Both the position numbers and the translations under genes were made by a program. 43,857 nt of DNA from contig CAJQPC010000142.1 of the NCBI GenBank assembly GCA_905480105.1, positions 1-43,857 on the forward strand. Direction: 5' to 3'. This document shows, piece by piece, positions 10,294 through 18,283 of the stretch. The stretch is from an uncultured bacterium (lineage in GTDB: Bacteria > Myxococcota_A > UBA796 > CAJQPC01). Each line of letters starts with the position of its first letter. Within the stretch, counting starts at the first letter, position 1. The notes beneath the pieces were generated by a model. It ran no database searches and had not been told where the DNA came from. It saw only the letters and a program-made list of their open reading frames with translations.

Positions 10294-11133
10294 TCATTGA
10301 CGTGCTTGTGCCGAGAGCAGCGTGTTGTGCATGAGCATCGCGATGGTCATGGGCCCTACGCCGCCTGGCACCGGGGTGATCCACGCGGCGCGCTCGCTGG
10401 CACCTTCGAAGTCCACGTCGCCGCACAAGCTGCCATCTTCGCGGCGGTTCATGCCCACGTCCACCACGACTGCGCCTGATCGAATCCAGGCTCCAGGCAC
10501 GTGCTCAGCGCGGCCAATGGCGACCACCAACACCTGGGCCCGCTCCACGTGGGACCGGAGGTTCTGGGTGCGGCTATGGCAGACCGTCACCGTACAGCCC
10601 GCCTGCTCCAGCAGCATCGCCATGGGCCGGCCGACAATATTGGAGCGGCCGACCACAACAGCTTCCTTGCCGCTCAAGGGAATCTCCGCAGACTCCAGCA
10701 TCTTCATCACGCCCAATGGCGTGCAAGCGACAAACTTCGCACGCCCCTGGCTCAGCTGACCGGTGTTCTCGGGGTGAAAGCCGTCCACATCCTTGGCAGG
10801 GTCAATGCTGTCCAGGACCTGGGTTGCGTCCAGGTGTTTGGGCAAGGGCATCTGCACCAGGATCCCGTCAATGGCCGGGTCCTCGTTCAGGTTCTTGACG
10901 ATCTGCATCAGCTCGGCCTGCGAGGTCTCCACAGGTCGGCTGATCTGGACGTGGTGAAAGCCAACGCGCCCGGCCACCAGACCCTTGCGGCCCACGTAGA
11001 CCTCGGATGCAGGATCGCTTCCTACAAGAACCACGGCAAGACCGGGCTTACGTGCCAGACCGGATGCAGCAGGCTTGACGCTTCCCTGGTTCAACTTTCG
11101 ACTCAGGGCGCGACCGTCCAAGAGCTGAACCAT
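10294..11133 (-). CDS. folD: Methylenetetrahydrofolate dehydrogenase / methenyl-THF cyclohydrolase
   Basis: Bifunctional cytosolic enzyme converting 5,10-methylene-THF to 10-formyl-THF. 279 residues. The catalytic Tyr46 and Lys50 lie in 'SEVYVGRK'. The substrate loop 'DGILVQMPLPKH', 'DVDGFHPEN', the nucleotide-binding 'VVVGRSNIVGRP' and the terminal 'TPVPGGVGPMT' are all present. The usual PCTPxG box reads ACTPLG. Start: ATG 11133 has a GGGAG site at proper spacing; a GTG two codons earlier overlaps the previous stop and lacks spacing. Downstream genes gcvTHP generate its substrate. Confidence 0.97.
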   Translation of the reverse strand: MVQLLDGRALSRKLNQGSVKPAASGLARKPGLAVVLVGSDPASEVYVGRKGLVAGRVGFHHVQISRPVETSQAELMQIVKNLNEDPAIDGILVQMPLPKHLDATQVLDSIDPAKDVDGFHPENTGQLSQGRAKFVACTPLGVMKMLESAEIPLSGKEAVVVGRSNIVGRPMAMLLEQAGCTVTVCHSRTQNLRSHVERAQVLVVAIGRAEHVPGAWIRSGAVVVDVGMNRREDGSLCGDVDFEGASERAAWITPVPGGVGPMTIAMLMHNTLLSAQARQ

Positions 11134-11135
11134 GA

Positions 11136-11501
11136 TCACTCCCCCCCGGAGGACGATCCGCCAGAGCTACTGGGAGCCGGGGTCGCGGTCGAAGCTGGAG
11201 CCGGCGAGCTCTCTTTTGCCGAGGCGTTGGATTTCTCACTGGCAGGGGCTCCGCTCCCAGATGAGGCGCTGACATCGGAGCTGCTCGAGCCACCGCCGCT
11301 GCTGTCACCACCGCCGGACTTGAGGCCATAGTTGTCGTTTGCCCAACCTCCTCCCTTGAGATGGAATGCCGCCGCAGAGAGCAGCTTGGTGACGTTCTCT
11401 CCGCCACAGGAGGGACAGACAGTCACCGGGTCGGCAGACATCTTCTGAATCTCTTCGAACTCGTGCGAACAGTCCGGGCAGCGGTACTCGTAGATCGGCA
11501 T
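11136..11501 (-). CDS. FmdB-family zinc ribbon protein with low-complexity tail
   Basis: Small protein of 121 residues. The N-terminal 40 residues are an FmdB/CxxC zinc ribbon ('MPIYEYRCPDCSHEFEEIQ', then CPSCGGENVTKLLS) with four Cys ligands in two CxxC pairs. The remainder, about residues 55-121, is Gly/Ser/Ala/Pro-rich with no fold that I can see. Family members are often called regulatory proteins, but evidence is thin and the role here is open. AAAGGAG lies 7 bases before the ATG. It is the first gene of the folD-gcv run, ending 2 bases before the folD ATG. Confidence 0.88.
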   Translation of the reverse strand: MPIYEYRCPDCSHEFEEIQKMSADPVTVCPSCGGENVTKLLSAAAFHLKGGGWANDNYGLKSGGGDSSGGGSSSSDVSASSGSGAPASEKSNASAKESSPAPASTATPAPSSSGGSSSGGE

Positions 11502-11575
11502 GTTCGATCTCCTTTGAGCGAGACCGGCTTGCGTCTTCGCTGAGTGAGAGGTGGCTAGATACTGGGGCTAACAAC

Positions 11576-11607
11576 GGCCACCGGGCTTGCGCCAGAGGCC
11601 ACCGGGC
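11576..11607. repeat. Direct repeat GGCCACCGGGC x2, 21-base period
   Basis: In the 129-base divergent gap, GGCCACCGGGC occurs at 11576-11586 and again at 11597-11607. The 21-base spacing is two helical turns, which suits a dimeric regulator binding one face of the DNA. No matching regulator is evident nearby, so function is conjecture. Confidence 0.35.
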
Positions 11608-11630
11608 CTCAGCGGCGTTAGGACCGCAAC

Positions 11631-12476
11631 ATGCCTGTGACGTTGACCCTGATGACCCTAGCTGGGGTCGCCTTCGCCGCCCCCGTCGTGGCCGGTCACA
11701 TCGTCCTGTCCGCCGATCGAGGTTCCGCTCCATCCCCGTCCCTGGCCTGGACCAGCATGTTCCTGCGGGAGGTTGCGGCATGCGCAGCCGCTATCGCCGC
11801 TATACCGCTGGGCTGGAGAGAGCGCGCACCCGCCTTCACAGGCCCAATCGCTCGAACAGAACACCGCACTCCCGTGGTCCTTGTGCCTGGCTTTGGCATG
11901 AACCGGAGCTGCTTCTTCCCGATGCAAGCCGCACTTCGAGCCCGCGGATGGAGCTGGGTACACGCAGTCAACCGAGGCCCCAGGGGCGGGCGCATTCCAA
12001 CCTATGCCCGCCACCTGCAGGAGCAGGTCGAGCGCCTGTGTGCCCAGAGCGGACAGGAGCAAGTCGACCTGGTCTGTCACAGCATGGGCGGCCTGATCGC
12101 AGCTTGGTACCTCCAAGAGCTCGGAGGAGCTGCCCGGATACGGAGGTTGATCACCATGGGCACCCCTTGGGAAGGCACGCGCATGGCAGCCTTCCGAGGC
12201 CCCTTGAGTGAAGGCGCAGACATGCTGCTCGACGCCCCTCTGATTGCTGCACTTTTGGAGCCCACGGTGCCTACCTTCTGCATCTGGAGCAGGCAGGACC
12301 AGCTCATCGTGCCCTCACAATCAGCCTGCCCGCCCTGGGCCCTGTCAACGCCTCACATGGTTCAGGAGTTGGAGATGGTGGGTCACTTAGAGATGATCGC
12401 CAACTTCGCTGGGATCGATGCGGTGAGCCAAGCGCTACTGGGCTCCTGGAGCTTGGCCGGAGGAGAGGAAGAGTGA
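11631..12476 (+). CDS. Membrane-anchored alpha/beta hydrolase (lipase/esterase-like)
   Basis: 281 residues. Two hydrophobic N-terminal segments (about 5-25 and 45-62) suggest a membrane anchor, followed by an alpha/beta hydrolase domain. The oxyanion-loop strand is 'TPVVLVPGFGM' (about 80-90). The nucleophile elbow is 'VCHSMGG' with Ser151, a GxSxG variant with Cys in the first position. Likely acid and base are Asp223 ('SRQDQLIVP') and His252 ('MVGHLEMI'). This resembles class 2 triacylglycerol lipases and PGAP1-like esterases; the substrate cannot be named. Its stop overlaps the GTG start of the ArsA-like gene by 4 bases, so the three genes probably form one unit. Confidence 0.85.
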   Translation: MPVTLTLMTLAGVAFAAPVVAGHIVLSADRGSAPSPSLAWTSMFLREVAACAAAIAAIPLGWRERAPAFTGPIARTEHRTPVVLVPGFGMNRSCFFPMQAALRARGWSWVHAVNRGPRGGRIPTYARHLQEQVERLCAQSGQEQVDLVCHSMGGLIAAWYLQELGGAARIRRLITMGTPWEGTRMAAFRGPLSEGADMLLDAPLIAALLEPTVPTFCIWSRQDQLIVPSQSACPPWALSTPHMVQELEMVGHLEMIANFAGIDAVSQALLGSWSLAGGEEE

Positions 12477-13381
12477 GCTTGCTAAACAAGCGCGTGCTTC
12501 TGGTCACTGGCAAGGGCGGAGCAGGCAAAAGCACCCTGGCGGCCAGCTTGGCCTTGGCGGCAGCCGAGCGCGGAAAGCGTGTCCTGCTGGTGGAGACCCA
12601 CGGGAGCAACCGACTTCCCGTTGTGTTCGGAAAGCGCTCCATGAACTACCAAGTTCAGCACCTAACCAGCAGCCTGTACCACCTGAGCGTCACCTCCCAG
12701 AAAGCACTGGAGGAGTACATCGTTGGGGTCATCAAGCTCCGCGCCCTCTACAAACTGGTGTTCCGAAACCGCGTAATGGGCCCGTTCATGGACGCCGTAC
12801 CAGGCCTGCACGAGCTCATCCAGCTGGGCAAGGTAATGAACCTGGAACGGACGAAGGAACGTGGCAAACCCGAGTGGGACCTAATGGTCGTGGACGCACC
12901 CGCGACAGGCCACGGCTTGAGCATGCTCAACGCACCAGCGTCGATGATGGAACTGACCCGAACGGGCCCATTCTACGAAAACGCCAAGTTGGTGCAGTCC
13001 ATCTGGGGAGATCCCAAGCGCACTGGCCTGCTGCTCGTGACCCTGCCCGAGGACATGCCGGTCAACGAAACCCTGGACCTCTACACCCGCTTGGGCGACT
13101 ACCAAAAACAGCTGGTCCTGTGCGTGCTGAACGAAGTGCACGTCGCACCCGCGACGAGCAGCCAATGGGCGCACGCAAGCCCACACTTGAGCGCACCCGG
13201 ACTTCTCCAAGCCAAGACGCTAGCCGATCGACACATGGGACGCATTGACAGGCAAGAACAGGCACGTGAGCGGCTGAGCGCCCTGCCTTGCCCGCTGGTG
13301 GAGCTTCCCTTCCTGGGTCACCGGGACCTGAACCTCGCGGACATTACCCAGTTAGCCAACCAGCTCCAGGAGGCCCTATGA
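12473..13381 (+). CDS. ArsA/GET3-like P-loop ATPase, first of tandem pair
   Basis: 302 residues, one ArsA-type domain. The deviant Walker A 'GKGGAGKS' (13-20) keeps the signature lysine Lys14. The switch I segment, normally containing Asp-Pro-Ala, reads 'VETHGSN' (40-46), so the usual catalytic aspartate is absent. 'VVDAPATGHGLSML' (139-152) matches the switch II region. No obvious arsenite-binding Cys cluster is seen. It resembles tandem ArsA-like pairs known from actinobacteria (for example mycobacterial Rv3679/Rv3680), which act as a heterodimer. It is coupled to the hydrolase upstream (GTGA) and to the second ATPase downstream (ATGA). The transported or chaperoned client is unknown; arsenic resistance is unlikely, as no arsB, arsR or arsC is present. 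Confidence 0.87.
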   Translation: MSLLNKRVLLVTGKGGAGKSTLAASLALAAAERGKRVLLVETHGSNRLPVVFGKRSMNYQVQHLTSSLYHLSVTSQKALEEYIVGVIKLRALYKLVFRNRVMGPFMDAVPGLHELIQLGKVMNLERTKERGKPEWDLMVVDAPATGHGLSMLNAPASMMELTRTGPFYENAKLVQSIWGDPKRTGLLLVTLPEDMPVNETLDLYTRLGDYQKQLVLCVLNEVHVAPATSSQWAHASPHLSAPGLLQAKTLADRHMGRIDRQEQARERLSALPCPLVELPFLGHRDLNLADITQLANQLQEAL

Positions 13382-14496
13382 GCTTGCGCGTCTTGGTCTG
13401 CTGCGGGTCCGGAGGAGTGGGCAAAACCACAACCTCGGCAGCCCTGGCCATGCAGGCAGCCCTGTGCGGCCAGCGCGTGGCAGTGCTCACCATCGACCCT
13501 GCCAAGCGCCTGGCCGACAGCTTGGGTATTGGCCCCCTGTCCAACACCCCCCAGCGGGTTCCCCTGCAGCACATCGGTATAGAGACCTCCGGGCACTTGG
13601 ACGCCTTAATGCTGGACATGAAGGCCACTTGGGACGGCGTTGTTCGGCGCTTTGGCGGCTCCCACCAAGCCCAACAACGAATCCTGGACAATCGCTACTA
13701 CGAGCTGGCCAGCACACGCTTGGCCGGCAGCCATGAGTACATGGCCATGCAGCGCCTGTACGAGCTTTACGAGAGCGGCGACTACGACCTGATTCTATTG
13801 GACACCCCTCCCACACGGCATGCCATGGAGTTCCTGAGCGCCCCCCAGCGCCTGAATGGCCTCTTCGATGAAGGCGTGATGCACTGGCTCTCCCTTCCCC
13901 GCTCTAAGCGGGGGTTTAAGGCTTTGGAGCGCGGTAGCGAAGTGGTGGTCAGCGTGCTCAAGAAGCTGATTGGGGCAGGGACTATGGAGGAGATCGCAGA
14001 GTTTTTCGACGCGATGAAAGGCATGTGGGCAGGCTTTCAAGAGCGCTCTGCCGCCGTCGATGCCCTGTTGGCATCCGATGAGACCCGCTTTGTGCTGGTG
14101 ACCACGCCAGCTCCCGCTGCCCGAAAGGAGGCCCAGGAGTTCGCCGATTTATTGGCTGAAACCCAGCGCCCATTTGGTGGGTTCGTAGTCAACCGGGTGG
14201 TTCCCTTTCCAGGTCCACAGACGCGCATCACCCCAGCGCAGCTGCCACCAAGACCGGATGCGGTACCCGAGGAGACCTGGCGAGCCGCGTCCTTGGCCTT
14301 GCTTGCGGCAGCGGACCGACAGCAGACACTGGCGGACGGCGAGGCCAAGGCCATGGCCCAGCTCAGAGAGCAGGCCGGCGGCTCTGTCTCGCTATGGACC
14401 GTCCCCGAACTGGAGGCCGACGTCCATGACCTGCGCAGCCTGGCCATCCTGGCCAAGCACCTGGCCCCTGCCATCCAGGAACTCGGCCAAATCTAA
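13378..14496 (+). CDS. ArsA/GET3-like P-loop ATPase, second of tandem pair
   Basis: 372 residues. The P-loop is 'CCGSGGVGKTTT' (8-19): Ser11 replaces the signature lysine of the deviant Walker A. In contrast with its partner, switch I is intact as 'TIDPAKRLADSLG' (38-50, Asp40). Switch II is 'LLDTPPTRHAMEFL'. The start ATG overlaps the preceding stop. The longer frame upstream lies within the first ATPase gene and is discarded. The two proteins carry complementary losses, which points to a composite-site heterodimer. The gene ends 7 bases from a convergent VWA lipoprotein gene. Confidence 0.87.
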   Translation: MSLRVLVCCGSGGVGKTTTSAALAMQAALCGQRVAVLTIDPAKRLADSLGIGPLSNTPQRVPLQHIGIETSGHLDALMLDMKATWDGVVRRFGGSHQAQQRILDNRYYELASTRLAGSHEYMAMQRLYELYESGDYDLILLDTPPTRHAMEFLSAPQRLNGLFDEGVMHWLSLPRSKRGFKALERGSEVVVSVLKKLIGAGTMEEIAEFFDAMKGMWAGFQERSAAVDALLASDETRFVLVTTPAPAARKEAQEFADLLAETQRPFGGFVVNRVVPFPGPQTRITPAQLPPRPDAVPEETWRAASLALLAAADRQQTLADGEAKAMAQLREQAGGSVSLWTVPELEADVHDLRSLAILAKHLAPAIQELGQI

Positions 14497-14502
14497 GCGC
14501 TT

Positions 14503-15489
14503 CTACTCGTCACGATTGGCTGATCCAGCCACTTCGTACGTCACCAAGATCTGGGCCCCACGGGGGGGAACGTAGTCTCCATCGAAGACCAAAAGGCTGG
14601 AGAGCTCGGCATAGCGCCAACCATCAACGTCGTCTTGCGGTATGAATTCGTCATCCACGTAGACTTCCATCGTCTCCAACACCGGTGTGTAGGAGAGTTC
14701 AAAACTGCGGTTTAGCTCACTGACCGAAAGCCCAAGTTCCCCCATGATGTCGCTAAAGTCGGCATCGCAGATGTTCCCAACCGTTCCACCGAACGCATCA
14801 GCGGCGGCCATGTACCTGTGGCCTGGCCAACTCTGCCCGCAGCCTTCGGACGCGTCGGGTCCGACAATCGCACTGGCCAGAACCCGCCGTCCGGGGGCCT
14901 TGGTACTCTTGAGCAGGTAAATCAGGTCCCTGACCGGAACCAGACTGTCCTCCTGCAAGTAGCAGGCATCCCCCATACCTGCGGCCAAGGCGTCGTTGTC
15001 GGAGCAGTCATCCTCGTCTGAGACGTAGATCACACTCAGGTGTGCATCCGGACGAAGAAAGCCTTCGTTCGCGCCCGAGATCAAGGGCTCCGAAAGGGCA
15101 GCGATACTCGCTGACAAGCCCTTCTCTTTGTCACTTCCTTCCACCCCAACCTGCACACGGCTGGCGAACTTATTGACGTAGTTGGGCGTGTCTGCGGTCA
15201 ACACGCCCGGGGTCCCAATCAAAACACCCCGATTGGGATTGCTCAGATCCATGTCTGTGGACACCACTCCCACATGGAAGTCGATGTTGGTCTCAGCCAG
15301 GGTTGAGATAAAGGCCTCAAAGCCGTCAGCGACCAAGAGTTGCTCTTCCGCCATCGAGCCGGAGTCATCGATCACCCACAGGATGTCCACCTCCGAGAGA
15401 GGCTCCTGCGAGAACACGTCAGTGGTGCTCCGACGACTGAGCTCATTGTCAGGCGTACAGGCCATCAGCAACGACAAAACAAGACTCAT
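14503..15489 (-). CDS. VWA-domain lipoprotein
   Basis: 328 residues. The short signal 'MSLVLSLLMAC' ends in a lipobox with Cys11, so the product should be lipid-anchored in the cell envelope. A von Willebrand A domain follows, with the metal-ion-dependent adhesion site 'IDDSGSM' (Asp41, Ser43, Ser45) and a later acidic strand 'VIYVSDEDDCSD'. Several Cys residues may form disulphides. Proteins of this layout are frequent in Myxococcota and relatives, with undefined ligands. GGAG lies 5 bases before the ATG. It lies 39 bases downstream of the putative glycan-binding protein gene, on the same strand. Confidence 0.87.
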   Translation of the reverse strand: MSLVLSLLMACTPDNELSRRSTTDVFSQEPLSEVDILWVIDDSGSMAEEQLLVADGFEAFISTLAETNIDFHVGVVSTDMDLSNPNRGVLIGTPGVLTADTPNYVNKFASRVQVGVEGSDKEKGLSASIAALSEPLISGANEGFLRPDAHLSVIYVSDEDDCSDNDALAAGMGDACYLQEDSLVPVRDLIYLLKSTKAPGRRVLASAIVGPDASEGCGQSWPGHRYMAAADAFGGTVGNICDADFSDIMGELGLSVSELNRSFELSYTPVLETMEVYVDDEFIPQDDVDGWRYAELSSLLVFDGDYVPPRGAQILVTYEVAGSANRDE

Positions 15490-15528
15490 CTCAGCTCCAA
15501 TACGGATGACCAGTGTACGCGACAGGGA

Positions 15529-16467
15529 CTACTTCGCAAACTGAAGCTCAGAGAAACAAAGGTCATTGAATTCCTTGCCCTTGCGAAGAGTCATCACCGT
15601 TACCTTGACTGAGGACGTGGTCACAGGACTGAAGCTTACCTTTTGGGGAATGCCGCTGGCCTTGACCGTCACGGTCTGTGTAGAGCCATCGGAAAAGGTC
15701 AACAGCAGCTCCGTCGCCAGGTTGCCCTTCATGGCGTACATGATGTTGTAGCCGTTCCCGTTGACCAGGTTCAGAGTCGAAATCTCGGTACGGGACGCAA
15801 AGCTCGCTTCCACCCATTCGCTCACACCGTCGCCCTCGCTGGCCTCGCACCACATCGTGTCCATGGCGGTATCCGCCATGTTGGCTGCCTCGTAGTTGCC
15901 GTCGGCATCCGCCTCGTAGGTGCTGCTGGTCTTCCAGCTCTTCACATTGGCACTGCCATCGCTGGTGCTGTCGTAGAACACGACCTCGGAGATAGCGGTG
16001 TCGGTGAACGTGCTGCCGTTGTAGACGGACTTGATGCGCATCTTGACCGAGCTGCTGGTGACCGGCTTCAAGTCAACGAGCTCTCCTGACATCGCGTCCT
16101 TCAGGACAAAAGACTGCTTGGTGCCGTCCGAGAACTCAAGCTCGACTTCCTTGATCCGGTTCGAACGGGTCCACATGTCGTAACTGGAGAAGGTGCCATT
16201 CCAGATCCGGAAGGAGGTCAGGTTCTTCTCCCCCTCAAAATCCAACTGGATCCACTCTCCCAAGCCCGAGCTTTTCTGGTCACCTTCGGTCCAGTTCTGA
16301 GAGACTTTGCGATCGTAGACCTGTTCGGGCAGGTAGCGCACGCCATCCGACTCTGGGTAGATGCTCGATGCGCTCGACGAGGTGATCTTCACCACTCCAG
16401 CAAAAGCTGGCAAGCTACACATGCAAGCAGCCAGAACAAAGGAAGCGGCAAGGGCACGTTGAGTCAT
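15529..16467 (-). CDS. Secreted protein with two discoidin-like (NADase-type glycan-binding) domains
   Basis: 312 residues with a signal peptide 'MTQRALAASFVLAACMCSLPAFA'. Two related domains follow (about 25-165 and 175-312). Each contains a W-containing segment ending 'GEWIQLDF' or 'SEWVEASF', a conserved 'F.IWNG' or 'LNLVNGNGYN' strand, a 'FSDGT' strand and a final 'TDTAISEVVFY' or 'FNDLCFSELQF' strand. This is the F5/8 type C-like fold that accompanies bacterial NADase toxins. No catalytic domain is attached, so it is probably a carbohydrate- or surface-binding protein. An internal Cys in the signal region (Cys15/Cys17) is not in a good lipobox. Confidence 0.75.
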   Translation of the reverse strand: MTQRALAASFVLAACMCSLPAFAGVVKITSSSASSIYPESDGVRYLPEQVYDRKVSQNWTEGDQKSSGLGEWIQLDFEGEKNLTSFRIWNGTFSSYDMWTRSNRIKEVELEFSDGTKQSFVLKDAMSGELVDLKPVTSSSVKMRIKSVYNGSTFTDTAISEVVFYDSTSDGSANVKSWKTSSTYEADADGNYEAANMADTAMDTMWCEASEGDGVSEWVEASFASRTEISTLNLVNGNGYNIMYAMKGNLATELLLTFSDGSTQTVTVKASGIPQKVSFSPVTTSSVKVTVMTLRKGKEFNDLCFSELQFAK

Positions 16468-16502
16468 TGGGTCTCCGGACAGGGCTCAAGGGAGTATGGG
16501 TG

Positions 16503-16566
16503 CAGTCCCACTAATACGTGGGCTGTTTGTAAGAACGGCGTGCTCAGCGGACCCCTGAGCGCCGCC
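16503..16566. terminator. Two hairpins between barrel gene and glycan-binding gene
   Basis: Hairpin A: CCCAC-TAATAC-GTGGG (16507-16522), extended by CAG/CTG around a bulged T. Hairpin B: GCTCAG-CGGACCC-CTGAGC (16542-16560), extended by GGCGT/GCCGCC to 16537-16566 with one bulge. On the minus strand, hairpin B follows the barrel stop by 12 bases and is succeeded by CGTTCTTAC, a poor U-tract. It may attenuate read-through into the downstream gene. Confidence 0.4.
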
Positions 16567-16578
16567 ATGGATTCCAGC

Positions 16579-18264
16579 CTAAAAAGTAGTGGTCACGGCG
16601 AGCCGCGCCCCATCAAATCCGGGCAACTGGCGACACTGGCCACCGGCACAGCGGATTCCTGCTTTGTACGCCCCATAAAAGGCACGCACTGCAGTCCGAT
16701 CATTGGGCTTATATTGCAGCTCACCGGCCATGTAGATGTTGTCAGCGACGTTCCCTTTTGCTTGGGCCTGCGCCAGAGGGTCATCCGTAAAGTCGTTGTA
16801 GACTAAGAATGAGAAACCGCTGGGGTGATGCGCGGCCAGGGCCATGGTGCTCGTGTAAAAATCGTGCTGCTGGTTCTCGTTGTCGCCCCACCAGAAGCGG
16901 TAGATGTCCCAGGTCACATCCCCATGCAAAGAGCCGGGCAGAGGGAAGCTGACGGAAGCGTCCAAGTGAACCAGGCTGTCACGGCCATGATCGTCCCGCA
17001 GGTCCGTACGCACCCCCCCGTTGACAATGGCAGTGACCAGAGCGCCCTGAAGGTCCATGCCAACGACAGGGTGGATGATCGTCTCCATCGAGCGATTGAA
17101 ATGCAGCCCGCCCAGCTCCCGATCCCTGAAGACACCCAGGGAGAAGTAGGGAATGAACTCGCCCGGCTTGGCCATAAAGTCCACGCGGGCGCGCCCCCCA
17201 TAGATGTCGTTGGAATTCACCCCAGCCGAGGAGTCCTCAGTGATGACCCGTTCGTACTCCAGGGATGGCCCAACTGCGATCTCGTAGCCCTCCAGGGTGG
17301 TCAAGCTGTTCAGACGCTCCGTGTTTTTGTAGCTCTTTCCCTCGACCAAAACAGTGAAACGCCCTGGATAAAAGGCGGTGCTTCCATAGAGCGCGTAGCC
17401 TGGCTCAATCTCCCCGTCGGTGAACAGCCGCTCGCTGCGGTAGTGAAAATAGTCACCCTCCACAAAGACATCCGCAGGCCCCAGAAAGCCCTCGATGCTG
17501 CCTCCTCCGACCAGCGCGTCCAGCTCCGAGATGTCGCCATAGCGGCTGAAGCTGGGCAAGAGGGGCTCGGCGCTGTCCGCCATGTTGTAGCTGACCGCGT
17601 GCGCCCCCAGGTTGAACGGCCCCACGCCGTAGCGATCAACGCGCACTGCGTTCACAAGGTTGTGCACCGAAGGGCGCAGCTGCCTGTTGGGATTGTCCTG
17701 CTGAATCTGCTGCTGGTTCGTCAAGCCCGAGATGAAGGCCAGGTCCCACATGCCCACGGTGCTGTTTAAGCGTGCGCCCAAGACGGTTGTGTCCACATCA
17801 ATGTCAGTGTTCTTCACCAAGTTTAGGGCCAAACCGCGCCCCACACTCATGTATTGATCGCCCAGTCCAATCTCCACAGGGCCGGCGTTGACCGTCAACC
17901 AGGTCTTCTCCAGATTGACCGAGCTCATCTCCCAGGGCGACCGAACGCCATTGGCCAAGAGATCAAACTCGTAGACCTTCTCATCATCCAGGAAGTACCA
18001 AGCGTTGAACATGCTCACATGGTCAAACTGAGCCCCGAGCTGCCAATTACTGGAATCGACCAACACATTGCTACGTGAGACCACTTCCCCGTAGTTGAAA
18101 ATACCCTCCTCATTTGGATGATCCGCCAGAACTCGGTCGGAAGTGTAATACCGACCCTCGACGTCAAAGCCACCCGTCACGTTGACCTGTTCGAACAAGC
18201 CAACGTCAGGGGGCGCGTCTACGTCGTCTTGGGCAAGGGCCAAGGCACACAAGGCGAATAGCAA
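16579..18264 (-). CDS. Outer-membrane beta-barrel protein, DUF6029-like
   Basis: 561 residues. Start TTG 18264 is preferred because GGGAG stands 5 bases upstream and it yields the short signal 'MLFALCALALA'; the TTG four codons earlier lies on the ribosome-binding site. The mature protein is a long series of alternating amphipathic beta strands with aromatic girdles ('FDVEGRYYTSDR', 'WDIYRFWWGDNENQ') and ends in Phe ('ARLAVTTTF'), as expected of an outer-membrane barrel. The family resembles DUF6029 proteins of delta-proteobacteria and Bacteroidota. It lies 19 bases downstream of a TlpA-like thioredoxin gene, which may assist its folding or that of a partner. Function is unknown. Confidence 0.75.
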   Translation of the reverse strand: MLFALCALALAQDDVDAPPDVGLFEQVNVTGGFDVEGRYYTSDRVLADHPNEEGIFNYGEVVSRSNVLVDSSNWQLGAQFDHVSMFNAWYFLDDEKVYEFDLLANGVRSPWEMSSVNLEKTWLTVNAGPVEIGLGDQYMSVGRGLALNLVKNTDIDVDTTVLGARLNSTVGMWDLAFISGLTNQQQIQQDNPNRQLRPSVHNLVNAVRVDRYGVGPFNLGAHAVSYNMADSAEPLLPSFSRYGDISELDALVGGGSIEGFLGPADVFVEGDYFHYRSERLFTDGEIEPGYALYGSTAFYPGRFTVLVEGKSYKNTERLNSLTTLEGYEIAVGPSLEYERVITEDSSAGVNSNDIYGGRARVDFMAKPGEFIPYFSLGVFRDRELGGLHFNRSMETIIHPVVGMDLQGALVTAIVNGGVRTDLRDDHGRDSLVHLDASVSFPLPGSLHGDVTWDIYRFWWGDNENQQHDFYTSTMALAAHHPSGFSFLVYNDFTDDPLAQAQAKGNVADNIYMAGELQYKPNDRTAVRAFYGAYKAGIRCAGGQCRQLPGFDGARLAVTTTF

Positions 18265-18283
18265 TGGTTCTCCCAAAAGAAGA

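Noticed and set aside
12473..14496. Arsenite efflux ATPase function for the ArsA-like pair
   Set aside because: Single-domain proteins with altered nucleotide sites, no visible metalloid Cys triad and no arsB, arsR or arsC in the window.
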